From Ahaetulla prasina (Eukaryota > Chordata > Lepidosauria > Squamata > Colubridae), in the NCBI RefSeq assembly GCF_028640845.1, contig NC_080539.1, positions 105,984,554 to 106,048,553 of the forward strand: a stretch of 64,000 nt of DNA. Reading direction: 5' to 3'. A program made the translations under genes and the position numbers. Within the stretch, counting starts at the first letter, position 1; each line of letters starts with the position of its first letter. Under the pieces are notes generated by a model. The model saw nothing but the letters and a program-made list of their open reading frames with translations, searched no databases and had not been told where the DNA came from. Positions 36,901-49,358 of the stretch are shown here, piece by piece.

Positions 36901-39900
36901 AGAATTTGTCTCTAATACCAAATTTGGATATTTGATTGAAAACAGAGAAGCAATTCAGAAATATAACCTGGAGAATGTCCAACTTCGATGATCTAAAGTC
37001 TCTTTTTTCATATGGCTTATTCTACATGTGATACAAACTAGAAATGCATGTAAGATTAATGTAATCAAGTGTCTATATGAAAAGTGCATCTGAGATATTC
37101 AATTGTAACCCAAATATGAATTCTTCTTCTTATTATTATTATTATTTATTAAATTTTTATACTGCCCTTCTCCCAAAGGACTCAGGGCGGTGTACAGCCA
37201 AAAGATAAAAAACACAAAAATATACAATTAAAACAATTAGGTAAAAGGCAAGAATTGCTTTACTTGGTATTGTTTGATAGTAAAAATAGACACATAGCTA
37301 ACCAAAATTTGTGAGAGCTACATGCCTTTCTGTTACCCTCCACTTCTTTCTACGGTATACTGCTATTGAATTGCCTTTAAATCTATGAAGATAGAACAGA
37401 TAGATGTTCCTATGTTATTCAGAATTTTCCTAGATAATGGTTCTTTATTTTTTTTAAAAACACTGGATAAGAATGAATATGAATAATGTTCCCTTATAAC
37501 TTATAAGAGTGATTATTAAAGTGACTTACAAGATTTTATAGTAGTATATGCTGGAAAATTCCTATTTTTCTCTCTTTCTTTCTCCATTTTTGCAAGTCAT
37601 TTAAAAAACTGTATATATTTGCATGCAACATAAGATAGGAAGTTTGGTTTTTACTACTTGTCCCAAGTAGTTCAATAATTCATATATTTATTATCTAGAA
37701 TGATTATTCTATCAATCAATATTGCTAACTTATAAAACCTACAAAATGATCTCAAAGAAAGACATTCATAAGACCTTTGCATTTTGGTGGGGGGGAAGGA
37801 GATTTTCCTTTTAATAAAAATATGAGCAGGCAAATAATTATTAGAAACTTGATGTTCAAGAAACTGGGAATGAAAGCCAACTTTAGTAATGAGTCATCAC
37901 TTTGAAGATAGTTGTTTTTTTAAAAAATTGTGGCGAAAAGCATAACAAGTGTTAGTGTCCTAAAGAGACAGGTGGCTGTTGCACAAGTTTGGACAAGTGT
38001 CCCATTTATTTCAAGCAGAGATCAGTAGAATATTCCCATAACCTTTACACTGATTCCTTTCTTATTTTTGTTTAGATGTTCTGAGTTCTTTTGGATTCTT
38101 GCCCTTTAAAAATTCTATTGCACATCATGTGTGGGTGGATTTGTTTATATTTCCTACACCATAGCATTCAGTAACAAAAGCACCATGCATTTTATGGCAG
38201 CTTGACTGCAGCTTTCATCTAAGTTTGTTCCTTTTCTTTTCTCTCTCCCTCCCCCTCCCTCCTGCCCTCCCTCTGTCCGTCCCTCCCCCCCCCTCTCTTT
38301 TGGCTCATACACATTTTATTTTATACAGGAGAGCATGAAGGATTAGAAAATAATGCCATGCTGAGATACAATTAGAAATTAAATATTCGGCATTAAACAC
38401 TGATTGCAGTGCTGTTTTGCCTACATAGCAAGCAAATTTTAAACTTTAATAGTTCAGACAAATCAAACTGAAAGATCTGGGAGGCCTTAGTCTAAATCCT
38501 TTCCCAGTCCCCAGAACTAAGTGATATTACAGAGGTCTTGCTATCAGTTCTAAAAACTGTATAATTTGACATCATCATATCTTACCTGTATTTCATATCA
38601 GTGGTGGGATTCAAGTAATTTAACAACCGGTTCTCTGCCCTAATGATTTCTTCTCACAACCAGTTTGCCAAACTGCTCAGAAAGTTAACAACCGGTTCTC
38701 CCGAAGTGGTGCGAACTGGCTGAATCCCACCACTGTTTCATATCCTACTTTCAGCATGCAACTCTGTCTTAAAGTTAGGGTTGTATCCAATGCTTGGACT
38801 ACCAGTTGTGGCCCTTCCCCTCCACAAATGGGAAATATGGAAGTTGTAATAGAAAATACATGGAAAGTACTAGGTCAGGTTTAGTTGACTTAATATATAA
38901 ACAGAGTCCCTTGGATTTCAAGGAGATAAAATCAGTCAATCTTAAAGGAAATCAATCCTGACTAATGTTTGGAAGCTGAAGCTCAAATACTTTGGCCACC
39001 TAATAGAAAAGGGCTGATGAGAAAAGACTCTGATGTTGGGAAAGATTGAAGGCCCAAGGAGAAGGGGACAGCAGAGGATGAGATCTATATATATAAAAGC
39101 AAAAACCACTCATGCCTTAATCACAAAATCTCCAGAACCGTAAACCCTACAAACTTGAAATTTGCCATGCATGTTCCTCTTAGTTCACTAAGAAAGGATT
39201 TTTCAAAATGACCATCAGAGCATTGGTATTTCCTATATTATTGTAACACACTCTGATGCTAATTAATTAGATGTTCTACTCCCCCTCCCAACTTGAAAAT
39301 AACTCTGGAGAGAATGGGATGGCATAGGAGAGGCTTCTGTGGGGCAAGGGTGAGGGAGAGAAGGGATAGAAAGCCTGAGGGAGAGAAGGGGATAGGATAG
39401 GAGATGTTTCTATGGGGCAAGGCTGAGGGAGAGAAGGGGAAAGGAGAGGTTTTTGTGGGGCCAGCCTGTTTCTAATATTCCCTTATTATATTGACAGGTT
39501 GAACCACTCATTCAGAAAGGTCATGAGAGTATAGTGCACCATATTCTTCTCTATCAGTGCAGCAGCAGTCTGAACGACAGTGTTGTGGATTATGGCCATG
39601 AGTGCTATCACCCAAATATGCCAGATTCATTTCTCACCTGTCAAACAGTCATTTTTGCTTGGGCTATTGGAGGAGAGGTAAGATTAATTTTAATTTAAAT
39701 GTCTTTCTCGAATAATGTAAAGATTCCTTCAATTCACGCTTTAATTTTGGGGACTGTTTAATTGCAGGGGGTGGGGTTTGGCAGGATTTTGCCATTCTCT
39801 TCTTCCAGGACTCTTTGAGTTCCTAGTTTAGCCAAAATCGCTGAACTTCTGAAGTGGTTTCCACAGCCGAGTGCTAGCTAGAGCCCACCCCCATTTATTT

Positions 39901-42900
39901 TCTAAAATTAAGCCAAATTTGGCACAAGGTTGAATTTACAATAAATGCTTTTAAAGTTTTTTTTTATTAGTGGAGTGGTTGTAGAACTATTATAACGATT
40001 TATTTTAATTGGGGAGCAAACTTGATGTTTTAAAAGATAAACAAAATAAAAATCATGAAGTAAATGTATTATACGTAATGTAATTGACTATTATTTTAAA
40101 ATGAATATTTGTACTTTTTGCTTTATTGCATCAATATAATAATCAGTTAGGCTGGAGTTGGTAATATACAGGTAGTCCTCAACTTACAGCCATTTATTTA
40201 GTGACTGAAGTTATACCGGCATTAAAAAAGAGACTTATGATCATTTTTCACACTTATGGTCATCGTGGCATATCTACCGTCATATGATCAAAATTTGGAC
40301 ATTTGGCAACTGGCATGTATTTATGATGGTTGCAGTGTCCCAGGGTCATGTGATCACCTTTGTGACTTTCTAACAAGCGAAGTCAACGGGAAAGTCAGAT
40401 TTACTTAACAACTGTGTTACTAACTTAACAACTGCAGTGATTCATTTAACAACTATGTCAAGAAAGTTTGCAAAATGGGGCAAAACTCAATTAGCAACAG
40501 AAATGGCGGGCTCAGTTGTGGCCTTAAGTCAAGAACTACCAATAGTGGGTGGTCGAAATTGAATAATGTTAAAAAATATTAAATACGCTTGGCAGGTTTT
40601 TCTTGGCCCTGTATTTGCTTGGCCCTGTATTTGCTTGGCCCTGTATTTGCTCTTTTAGTATATTTCCTTGATACAGGAAACTGTTTCTTAATTTTCATCT
40701 TTGCTAGCAACAAGTATGCATTTTTAAGTAGAATAGTAATGCTCTTTCATTGACTTTTCAATTTCCTTTCTGTTTATTCACTTGTTTTGTATTCTACTTT
40801 ATTCTTTTTCTTTTCTTTAAGTGTTTGTTTTTATTACTGTATAAAACTCTTTAATAAGGGTGTTAATAAATTATTTTTTAAAAATAGTAATGCATGATTA
40901 CCAACTGTTTTCTGTTCAATGATGGAAAAGCATGTCCATATAATACAGAAATATAGAAATATTAACATATATATAATATAAATAAAGTTACCAAACTAGA
41001 ACTAAATATATGCTCAGAGTAAAAAACCCCAAAGCGCATATATGCTTGCTGCTAACATATGCTTGCTGTGATTTATTTTCTGTATAAAATTATATCAGTA
41101 AAGCTACAAATATATAGTTAAAATGAGATTTAAATGTTTATACCATTGAATCTGTTTACTTATGTTGATATGTTTCCAATCTCAGGGTTTTATCTACCCT
41201 CCTCATGTTGGCTTATCCATTGGAACAGCATTAGACCCTCAATATGTACTAATGGAAGTCCATTATGATAACCCTTCATATGTGGAAGGTATGTTCCCTC
41301 ACCTATTAAAATGTGTTGAATGTGTATATTCCTTACAAAAACATGTATCTTGCCAGTGATCTACATCTGATACAATTGTACTTCCTTAATGCCAACACGC
41401 ATAAATCTAGATATGAGGATTTTAAGTGGGATATTTAAGATTAAAATCATTACTGTACTTTTGCACTGAGCCTCCATTTCAAAAGAAGGCAGGAGTATTT
41501 ATCTACCAGTATTTTCTAAGCTAGCTAGCTGTCCTTAGGCTCTACAATCTGACAAATCTGTTTTGTTTGTTTACTTTTGTGCCTTTGAGTCTTTCTTTCA
41601 GATAGCAAAATGGAAAAATCCATGTAGTGTTCAATACACCAAACTGGTTCTCACCCACAAAACTATAAAAATTGTTATAAGCCATTCTTTCGTTTGTGTT
41701 TGGGTTCTTTGGAAACTGTACTGAACTGTTCACAGGGGATGCAGCAGTGGTGGGATTCAATTTTTTTTATTACCGGTTCTGTGGGCATGGCTTGGTGGGC
41801 ATGGCAGGGGAAGGATACTGTAAAATCTCCATTCCCACCCCACTCCAGCGGAAGGATGTTGTAAAATCTCCATTCCCTCCCAATCAGGTAGGACTCAGGA
41901 GGCAGAGAATAGATGTGGGTGGGGTCAGTCAGAGGTGGTATTTACCAGTTCTCCAAACTACTCAAAATTTCCGCTACCGATTCTCCAGAACTGGTCAGAA
42001 CCTGCTGAATACCACTTCTGGGATGCAGGTGGAGGGAATATGTCTTGGGATGTCATGATGCTTATCCATGACTTATGTTTTTCCATCCAGTGCTAGGATG
42101 TAAATATAAAAGGTCAATCATTAGATGCAACATATATTCCTTCATTTTTTCCCCATTATCATAGTTTATAACATATATAATAAGCTTGTGTTTATACTAT
42201 ATGTGTTTTAGGTCATAGTAAAAATGAGCTTTTTGAAGGAAACATGAATAAGACTGAATGCTACATTACCTAATTCCTATGCTATGGAAATAGTTGTGTT
42301 ATTGTTTAAGGGTAGAATTGGCTGCACTGTTTGCCCTTGAACAGTGGTGGGATTTTCAGTAGATATTTTATAAGAGCACCAGCGTGCCTACCGTCCCTGT
42401 CCTAATGTTCCCTTTAATTGTATTCATTTTATGTATTCAATTCATGCTTATACTTATATATATTATTTAATAAGTATTTGACAAAATAAATAAATGAATA
42501 AATAAAATAAATATTGCCACCTTCTCTGCTTTGATGAACTATCTGTACCCAGTTCTGTATCACAGCAGGCAGTGAATCCCTTTTCCCTTTCAAGGCTGCT
42601 CAAAAGTTACCCTCTTCTGCTTGATTGGCATGGCAAATTTCCAGATTTCCAAAGCTTAATGGACAAAACAGAAATTAATTTCTCATAATTCTTGTGTATT
42701 TTTTTTTCTGGGGAGGCTGCTGCAAATGAGATATGCCTGCAGAGCTATGTTTCTGTACTGAAAGACCTCTCACAAGAACAGTACAACAACTAGGTTATAG
42801 ACTGTATTAGAAAGTGGCCATCTGGAAAAGCCCCAACAGAGGCATAAAACTGAGCACAAATGTTTGTGCTGGTCAAAAAAGTCTAGACATTTGTTTTACT

Positions 42901-45032
42901 TCGCAGCTTTCTTGAGATTTTGTGGAGATTTTGCTTAATCGGCATTTTTAAAAAAAAATTGAAAAACTTGTTTGATCCATCTTAACTCTAATTCCTCCTT
43001 CTCCATGTTATAGCTATGGCCCAAGTTGGTAACTAGATTCCAAAAGTAAATTCAGCCAATAGGGTATTATATGCTGCGTTATAATGGGCAATTGCTCTTT
43101 TCTTTCTAGGGATGATCGATAATTCTGGACTGAGGCTATTTTATACTGCAAATTTAAGGAGATACGATGCTGGAGTTATTGAAGCAGGGCTTTGGGTCAG
43201 CCTGTTCCATAACATTCCACCAGGCATGCCTGAATTCGTGTCGGAGGGCCACTGCACACTGGAGTGTCTAGAAGAAGTATGTTTCCTGACTAGTGCAAAT
43301 GTGCCTTTTATAAAAAATAGGCAGTTTCAGTATCTTTGTAAGAAATGGTGTGTATTATTTCAGTGGTCCTGGATCAACAATTGGAAGAGGAGAAGAGGAT
43401 TTGGGATAGCAATGGTGCCATCAATTGAAAATGCCAATCTGTTTTGAAAAATAGCAAATAAGAACAGGCAAATTATGTTTGAGCATGCCATTTAGTTTCT
43501 TTGGTTTGTCAGTAAAGATGGATAAATGTTCATAAATATATTAGATCCAATTTCTGCATTAGTCTTCCTGTTTTTTTAAAAAAAAAAACCTCAAAATTTG
43601 CTCTTTTGTATACTGAACCTTTTCCTGTGCATATATTTTTGCTCAGAAGTTCCCTCTATATTTTGCCTGTGAACATCCATTGTTAATCTACGAATCAGTG
43701 ACAATTAATTCTATGGAAGAGAAATTAGATCAGCTTATTCAAAGACTCTCATAAAATTATTTCCCTTATTTTATTGTCACTGAACCATTATAAATAGCTT
43801 CAAAAATCTTTTTTAAGCCTAACACAAAGCCTAACATTTTTTATATTTGTAAAATGAAGTAAGGATTGTTATGATATTTTCATTGTTTAAATCAAAGTAT
43901 CTTATTGTGTACTTAGCTAAGCTTTCTTTAGCTTAAGAAAGGAAAAGGTTCTCTGTTGAATGTCTCTAAAGGGTCATAACTCATATTAATAACCCAGGAA
44001 CAAATGCACGTGTGAATGTGTCCCTGTGTTCTTTTGCTTAAAAGTGCTTGCTAGTTCATTTTGTGTTGGTGGGGGAGCTTCCATCTAAGAAATTTGAAAA
44101 CAATGAGTGGACAATATCATTTTGAAAAATGAAAACCAAAGGGACTCATTTCTCATGGATAGAGATGATAGGAGTTAGAATCCAATGCCATCTTACCAAC
44201 ATGTGTTTTAAATGAAGAGCAGGTGGGAGAAAATGAAACATCATAGACTATGGAATTGATTTATCAGATAGATCTAATAAACAGATGTAAGACATGGTTT
44301 GTTTATTTCCTTTAACCCTAAAAGCTGATATTTTGTGGCATTTGCAAAGATTGAGGATGTTTTAGGAAAGCCAAAGAGAATTAAAATGATTGTGTCTGAT
44401 GCTATATGATAGGAGAGTGCTTCAAATGCCATGTGAATATTGCTCAATAAATCTACACGTACCTTCTTCTCTAGTTAAGATATAGAATTTTATATCATTT
44501 GAAAAATATTTGTTTCATATTTGAAATTGCCATACATTTGTTCTTGTGTAAAATTTAGCAGCCAGAACTAAACCAAATCTACTCATTCAATAAATACTTC
44601 AACATTCTATCTGTAAAAATGATGAGCCAAGTGAAGACCTTGTAAACATATAGATTAAATTTTAGTATCAACACTTTGGATTCAAAGACAAAAAGTTACT
44701 CACATGCAAGGATGCCCATGTAGCATTTCCCTGCAACTTATTAAAGCATTTCCCTGAAACTTATTAAAGCAGCTGTATCTTTGATCAGTGACTGAAAACT
44801 TTATGGATTTTTTTTTTTTTTTTTGCTGAAAAAGGTTTTGCTGAATTTGTGACTTACAGGTTTGAGGATTAGAAAGAGTAGTTAATAGAAAGAAGAAAAT
44901 TGTATGTAACCTTGGAAAAATATAGGTAAATGCATTTATAACCCTGCCCAAAATGTCAGAAATTGTTTCTTTATAAATCTTTTCTCCTTCCTTCCTTCCT
45001 TCCTTCCTTCCTTCCTTCCTTCCTTCCTTCCT

Positions 45033-45067
<35 letters not shown>

Positions 45068-48000
45068 TGCCTTCCTGCCTTCCTTCATTCCTGCCTGCTT
45101 TCTATAGTTTTTCTTATTCACCATTCTTTCTTATTTTCTTTGCTTTTTTGCTAATATTTGTATTGTTTTTATCTTCTTAAAGATTTATTCCCTAAAATTA
45201 TATTTTTTAAAAATAGCTGCTTCTTTTTCTAATATCACACTGCTCTTTTCTTTGCTGTAGCATGATCGGCTGATTTCAGACAAATTACTTTTGTACCACT
45301 TTGTTCTCTTCTGAAGCAGCTTTTGCCTTCAAATGCTGACCTGTCTATACCCCATGTTTTCTGCTAATATTGAATGTGTTCTCTCATTGGTCTTTTCCAG
45401 GCTCTTGATGCTGAGAAGCCAACCGGGATCCATGTCTTTGCTGTTCTTCTCCATGCACATCTTGCTGGCAGGGCATTAAGGATGCGTCATTTCCGCAGAG
45501 GCAGTGAACTACAACTGCTGGCTTACGATGATGAATTTGACTTTAACTTCCAGGAGTTTCAGTACTTGAAAGAAGAAAGGACCATCTTGCCTGTATGATA
45601 TTTGTTTCCTGTTTTCCTAGCTTTATTGCCATTTCTGTTTCTACAGGCCAAATTATCACTATTTTAGGTTATATTTGGGTTCAAAGTTTCAAATACCCAT
45701 ATTCATTCTTGTGTGACATACATATTTATTCTTTCTGAGAGAAAAAACTGAAGAAGGATCAGAACTAAAGGACAAGTGGACAAAGGATGAAACACTTCTT
45801 TCATCTATTATGAATATGATCTAGCAGGAAATTAAAAGTTCATACGCTTATATGTACTTCGTTTCCCCCTCCAACATTTTTATCTGATTTTCTTTAAAGG
45901 ATATATTTCTCCTTGGGGTATTTTCTGTTTTTGTTACAGCTAACAGTTTTTATTTGCTTGGTAAGTAAAATGTGAACTAGAGTCAGGAATCACCTCCTCA
46001 CATCAATCTGTCATCCCTAGTCAGTGATACCCTGCCTGGTCAGCTATACGCCTCTCAAGATGTCCAGGGCTGACAAAGAAGGCCGTGTAGTTGCAAAGCG
46101 GAACATTTATCATCTGCAGCAATGCTATTAATATGAGCTAAGAACATTGATTATTGCTTAAAAAATCTTTAATCTGAACAGATATTTAAAAAAAATACAC
46201 CATATTTCCCCAAAAATAAGCCTTCCCCTGAAAATATTTTAACATGCGCAGCCAGTCCCCGCCATTTCCTCTGGTTAGGGTTAGGAAGACAGAGTTGGAA
46301 ATCAAGTAAGATGGCAAGAGGATCCCCGTTTTGCTCCATGCACTCCAAAATAATAAGACCTCCCTGAAAATAAGGCCAAGCGCTTATTTTGGGGTTCAAA
46401 AAAATACAAAACAGGGTCTTATTTTCAGGAAAACACGCTAGTATTATTTCTGAAATTATCGATTCAATATCGAATCAGTCCAAAATTTATGTTGCTAAGG
46501 GAGGCAGTGAGTTTTGCCCCAATTTGCAACCTTTCTTGCAATGGTTCTTAAGTGAATCACCGCAGTTGTTAAGTTAGTAACAAGGTTGTTAAATGAAACT
46601 GGCTTCCCTGTTGACTTTACTTGTCAGAAAGTCACAAAAGGTGATCACATGACCCCCTGCAAACATCTAAATATAACAAGTTGCCAAGCATCTAAATTTC
46701 AAACATGTGACCCTGTTTGACTGCAATGGTCATTAAGTGTGAAAAACGGTCATTTTTCAGTGTCGTTGTAACTTAGAATGGTCACTAAACAGAAAGTTGT
46801 AAATCAAGGACTATCTGTATTATTCTAGAAAGTATAATAGAAGGCAGTCTATCAAAGCTGCTTTAATTTGTATTCTAGCACAGAATTAGATGGCACTAAA
46901 TGATCTTTCTAAGGCAGGAAGTGTCAAACTTGTGGCCCATGGGCTGAATACGTTATGCGCTGGCCACACATCTTTATTTTATTTTATTTATTTTATTATT
47001 TAAACTTATATACCGCCCTATCTCCCAAAGGACTCAGGGCGGTTTACAGGCATATAAAAAACATCAATATACAAATTAAAATAATCATTAAAAGACTTAT
47101 TCTAATGCCAATAGTTAATAAAACCAATTGTTAAAAATAGAAATATAAATATTAAAATCGATTTAAAACCCCTCTAAATTTAAAAAATCTAAGCCAGTCC
47201 TGCGCAGATGAATAAATGAGTCTTGAGCTCGCGACGGAAGGTCCGAAGATCTGGAAGTTGACGGAGTCCTGGGGAGTTCGCTCCAGAGGGTGGGAGCCCC
47301 ACAGAGAAGGCCCTTCCTGGGCGCCGCCAGACGACACTGCCTAGCTGACGGCACCCTGAGGAGTCCCTCCTGTGAGAGCGCACGGGTCGGTGAGAGGTAT
47401 CTGGTCGCAGTAGGCGGTCCCAGATAACCCGGCCTATGCCATGGAGCGCTTTAAAGGTGGTCACCAAAACCTTGAAGCGCACCCGGAAGGCCACAGGTAG
47501 CCAGTGCAGCCTGCGCAGGATGGGTGTTATGCGGGAGCCACGGGGGGCTCCATCTATCACCCGCGCAGCCGCATTCTGGACTAACTGCAGCCTCCGGATG
47601 CCCTTCAAGGGGAGCCCCATGTAGAGAGCGCAGTAATCCAGGCGAGGCGTCACGAGGCGTGGTGACCGTGCATAGGGCCTCCCGGTCCAGAAAGGCGCAA
47701 CTGGCGCACCAGGCGAACCTGGTAGAACGCTCTCCTGGAGACGGCCGTCAAGTGATCTTCTAGAGACAGCCGCTCATCCAGGAGGACGCTTGTTGCGCAC
47801 CCTCTCCATCGGGCCAATGACTCGCCACCGATGGTCAGCCGCTGATTTAACTGACTCTACCGGGATGCCGCATCCACAGCCACTCTGTCTTGGAGGGATT
47901 GAGCTTGAGCCTGTTTCTCCCCATCCAGACCCGTACGGCCTCCAGACACCGGGACAGCACTTCGATGGCTTCGTTGGGGTGGTCCGGTGTGGAAAAGTAC

Positions 48001-49326
48001 AGCTGGGTGTCATCCGCATACAGCTGGTACCTCACACCGAACCCACTGATGATCTCACCCAGCGGCTTCATGTAGATGTTGAACAGAAGGGGCGAGAGAA
48101 TCGACCCCTGCGGCCCCCCCCAAGGGAGGGGCCTCGGGCCCGACCTCTGCCCCCCTGTCAACACCGACTGCGACCGGTCGGAGAGATAGGAGGAGAACCA
48201 CCGATAAACGGTGCCTCCCACTCCCAATCCCTCCAACCGGCGCAGCAGGATACCATGGTCGATGGTATCAAAAGCCGCTGAGAGGTCTAATAGGACCAGG
48301 GCAGAGGAACAACCCCTATCCCTGGCCCTCCAGAGATCATCCACCAACGCGACCAACGCCGTCTCCGTGCTGTAACCGGGCCGGAAACCGGACTGGAACG
48401 GGTCTAGATAGACAGTTTCATCCAGGTGCAAGGGAAACTGATATGCCACCATACTCTCTACAACCTTCGCCGCGGCGGGTTGGAGACCGACGATAATTAC
48501 CTAAAACAGCCGGGTCCAGGAAGGCTTCTTGAGGAGGGCCTCACCACCGCCTCTTTCAAGGCGGCCGGAAAGACACCTCCACCAAGGAAGCGCCAGAACG
48601 CCTGGAGCCAGCCTCGTGTCACCTCCTGAGTGGCCAGCACCAGCCAGGAGGGGCACGGGTCCAGTAAACACCTGGTGGCATTCAGCCTCCCCAACAACCT
48701 GTCCATGTCCTCGGGAGCGACAGGGTCAAACTCATCCCATAAAATGTCGCCAAGACCACCCTCAGCTGTCTCACCCGTATCACCGCAATCTTGGTCCAAA
48801 CCATCCCGAAGCTGAACGATTTTATCGTATAGATAACCGTTAAACTCCTCAGCACGTCCCTGCAACGGGTCATCCCGCTCCCCCTGGTGTAGGAGGGAGC
48901 GGGTCACCCGAAACAGGGCGGCTGGGCGGTTATCTGCCGATGCAATGAGGGAGGAGGCGTAGCTACGCCTCGCTTCCCTCAATGCCACTAGGTAAGTCCT
49001 AGTATAGGACTTCACTAGTGTCCGATCAGCTTCTGAACGGCTGGACCTCCAGGAACTCTCTAGGCGTCTTCTCCGGCGTTTCATCCCTCTCAGCTCCTCG
49101 GAGAACCAAGGACCAATCTGGTTTACATCTGGTAAAATGAAGGGGGGGAAAAGTTGTGATATGTCATGTGACGACTCCGTTACACAAGTTTGACACCCCT
49201 GTTCTAAGGCATAAAACTTGCATTGTGATGTCATGATGCAAACTCCACAACTTACATATTTGATTGCAATGCTGAAATGCAAATATAAGGGTAGATTTGC
49301 ATTGTGATTCCATGACACAGTTTTTT

Positions 49327-49358
<32 letters not shown>

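Larger units (their letters stand above)
23934..39497 (+). other. MOXD1 intron 4 (15.6 kb)
   Basis: Opens GTATGC, closes TTGACAG. Recognised repeats are listed separately. 23934-24950, 25720-26040, 26231-26900, 27571-29474, 32431-36117, 37270-38598 and 38744-38944 look like unique AT-rich sequence; the short open frames in them show no support as exons. Confidence 0.8.
39678..41185 (+). other. MOXD1 intron 5
   Basis: 1.5 kb. Holds a mariner-like MITE (40169-40541) and a 16-bp triplicate (40603-40650); the rest is unique AT-rich sequence. Confidence 0.85.
41289..43109 (+). other. MOXD1 intron 6
   Basis: 1.8 kb. Contains an hAT MITE (41745-42020) and the 3' tip of a LINE (42366-42515); the remainder is unique. 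Confidence 0.85.
46915..49201. mobile_element. hAT-type MITE (CAGGGGTGTCAAACTC ends) split by an L2 LINE
   Basis: Left piece 46915-46973 starts caggaagtgtcaaacttgtg; right piece 49125-49201 ends acaagtttgacacccctg. Flanked by exact ttctaagg at 46907-46914 and 49202-49209, which ties the two pieces to one insertion. Related copies: 50847-51201 and 61160-61293. Confidence 0.92.

Noticed and set aside
41162..41359. 65-codon open frame overlapping MOXD1 exon 6
   Set aside because: It is exon 6 plus intron read-through on either side; the true borders are 41186 and 41288.
43112..43447. 111-codon open frame starting in MOXD1 exon 7
   Set aside because: Correct up to 43276, then reads past the GTATGT donor into intron 7.
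47774..48843. Plus-strand open frames over the L2 element
   Set aside because: Antisense shadows of the GC-rich L2 ORF2; the RT motifs are on the minus strand.
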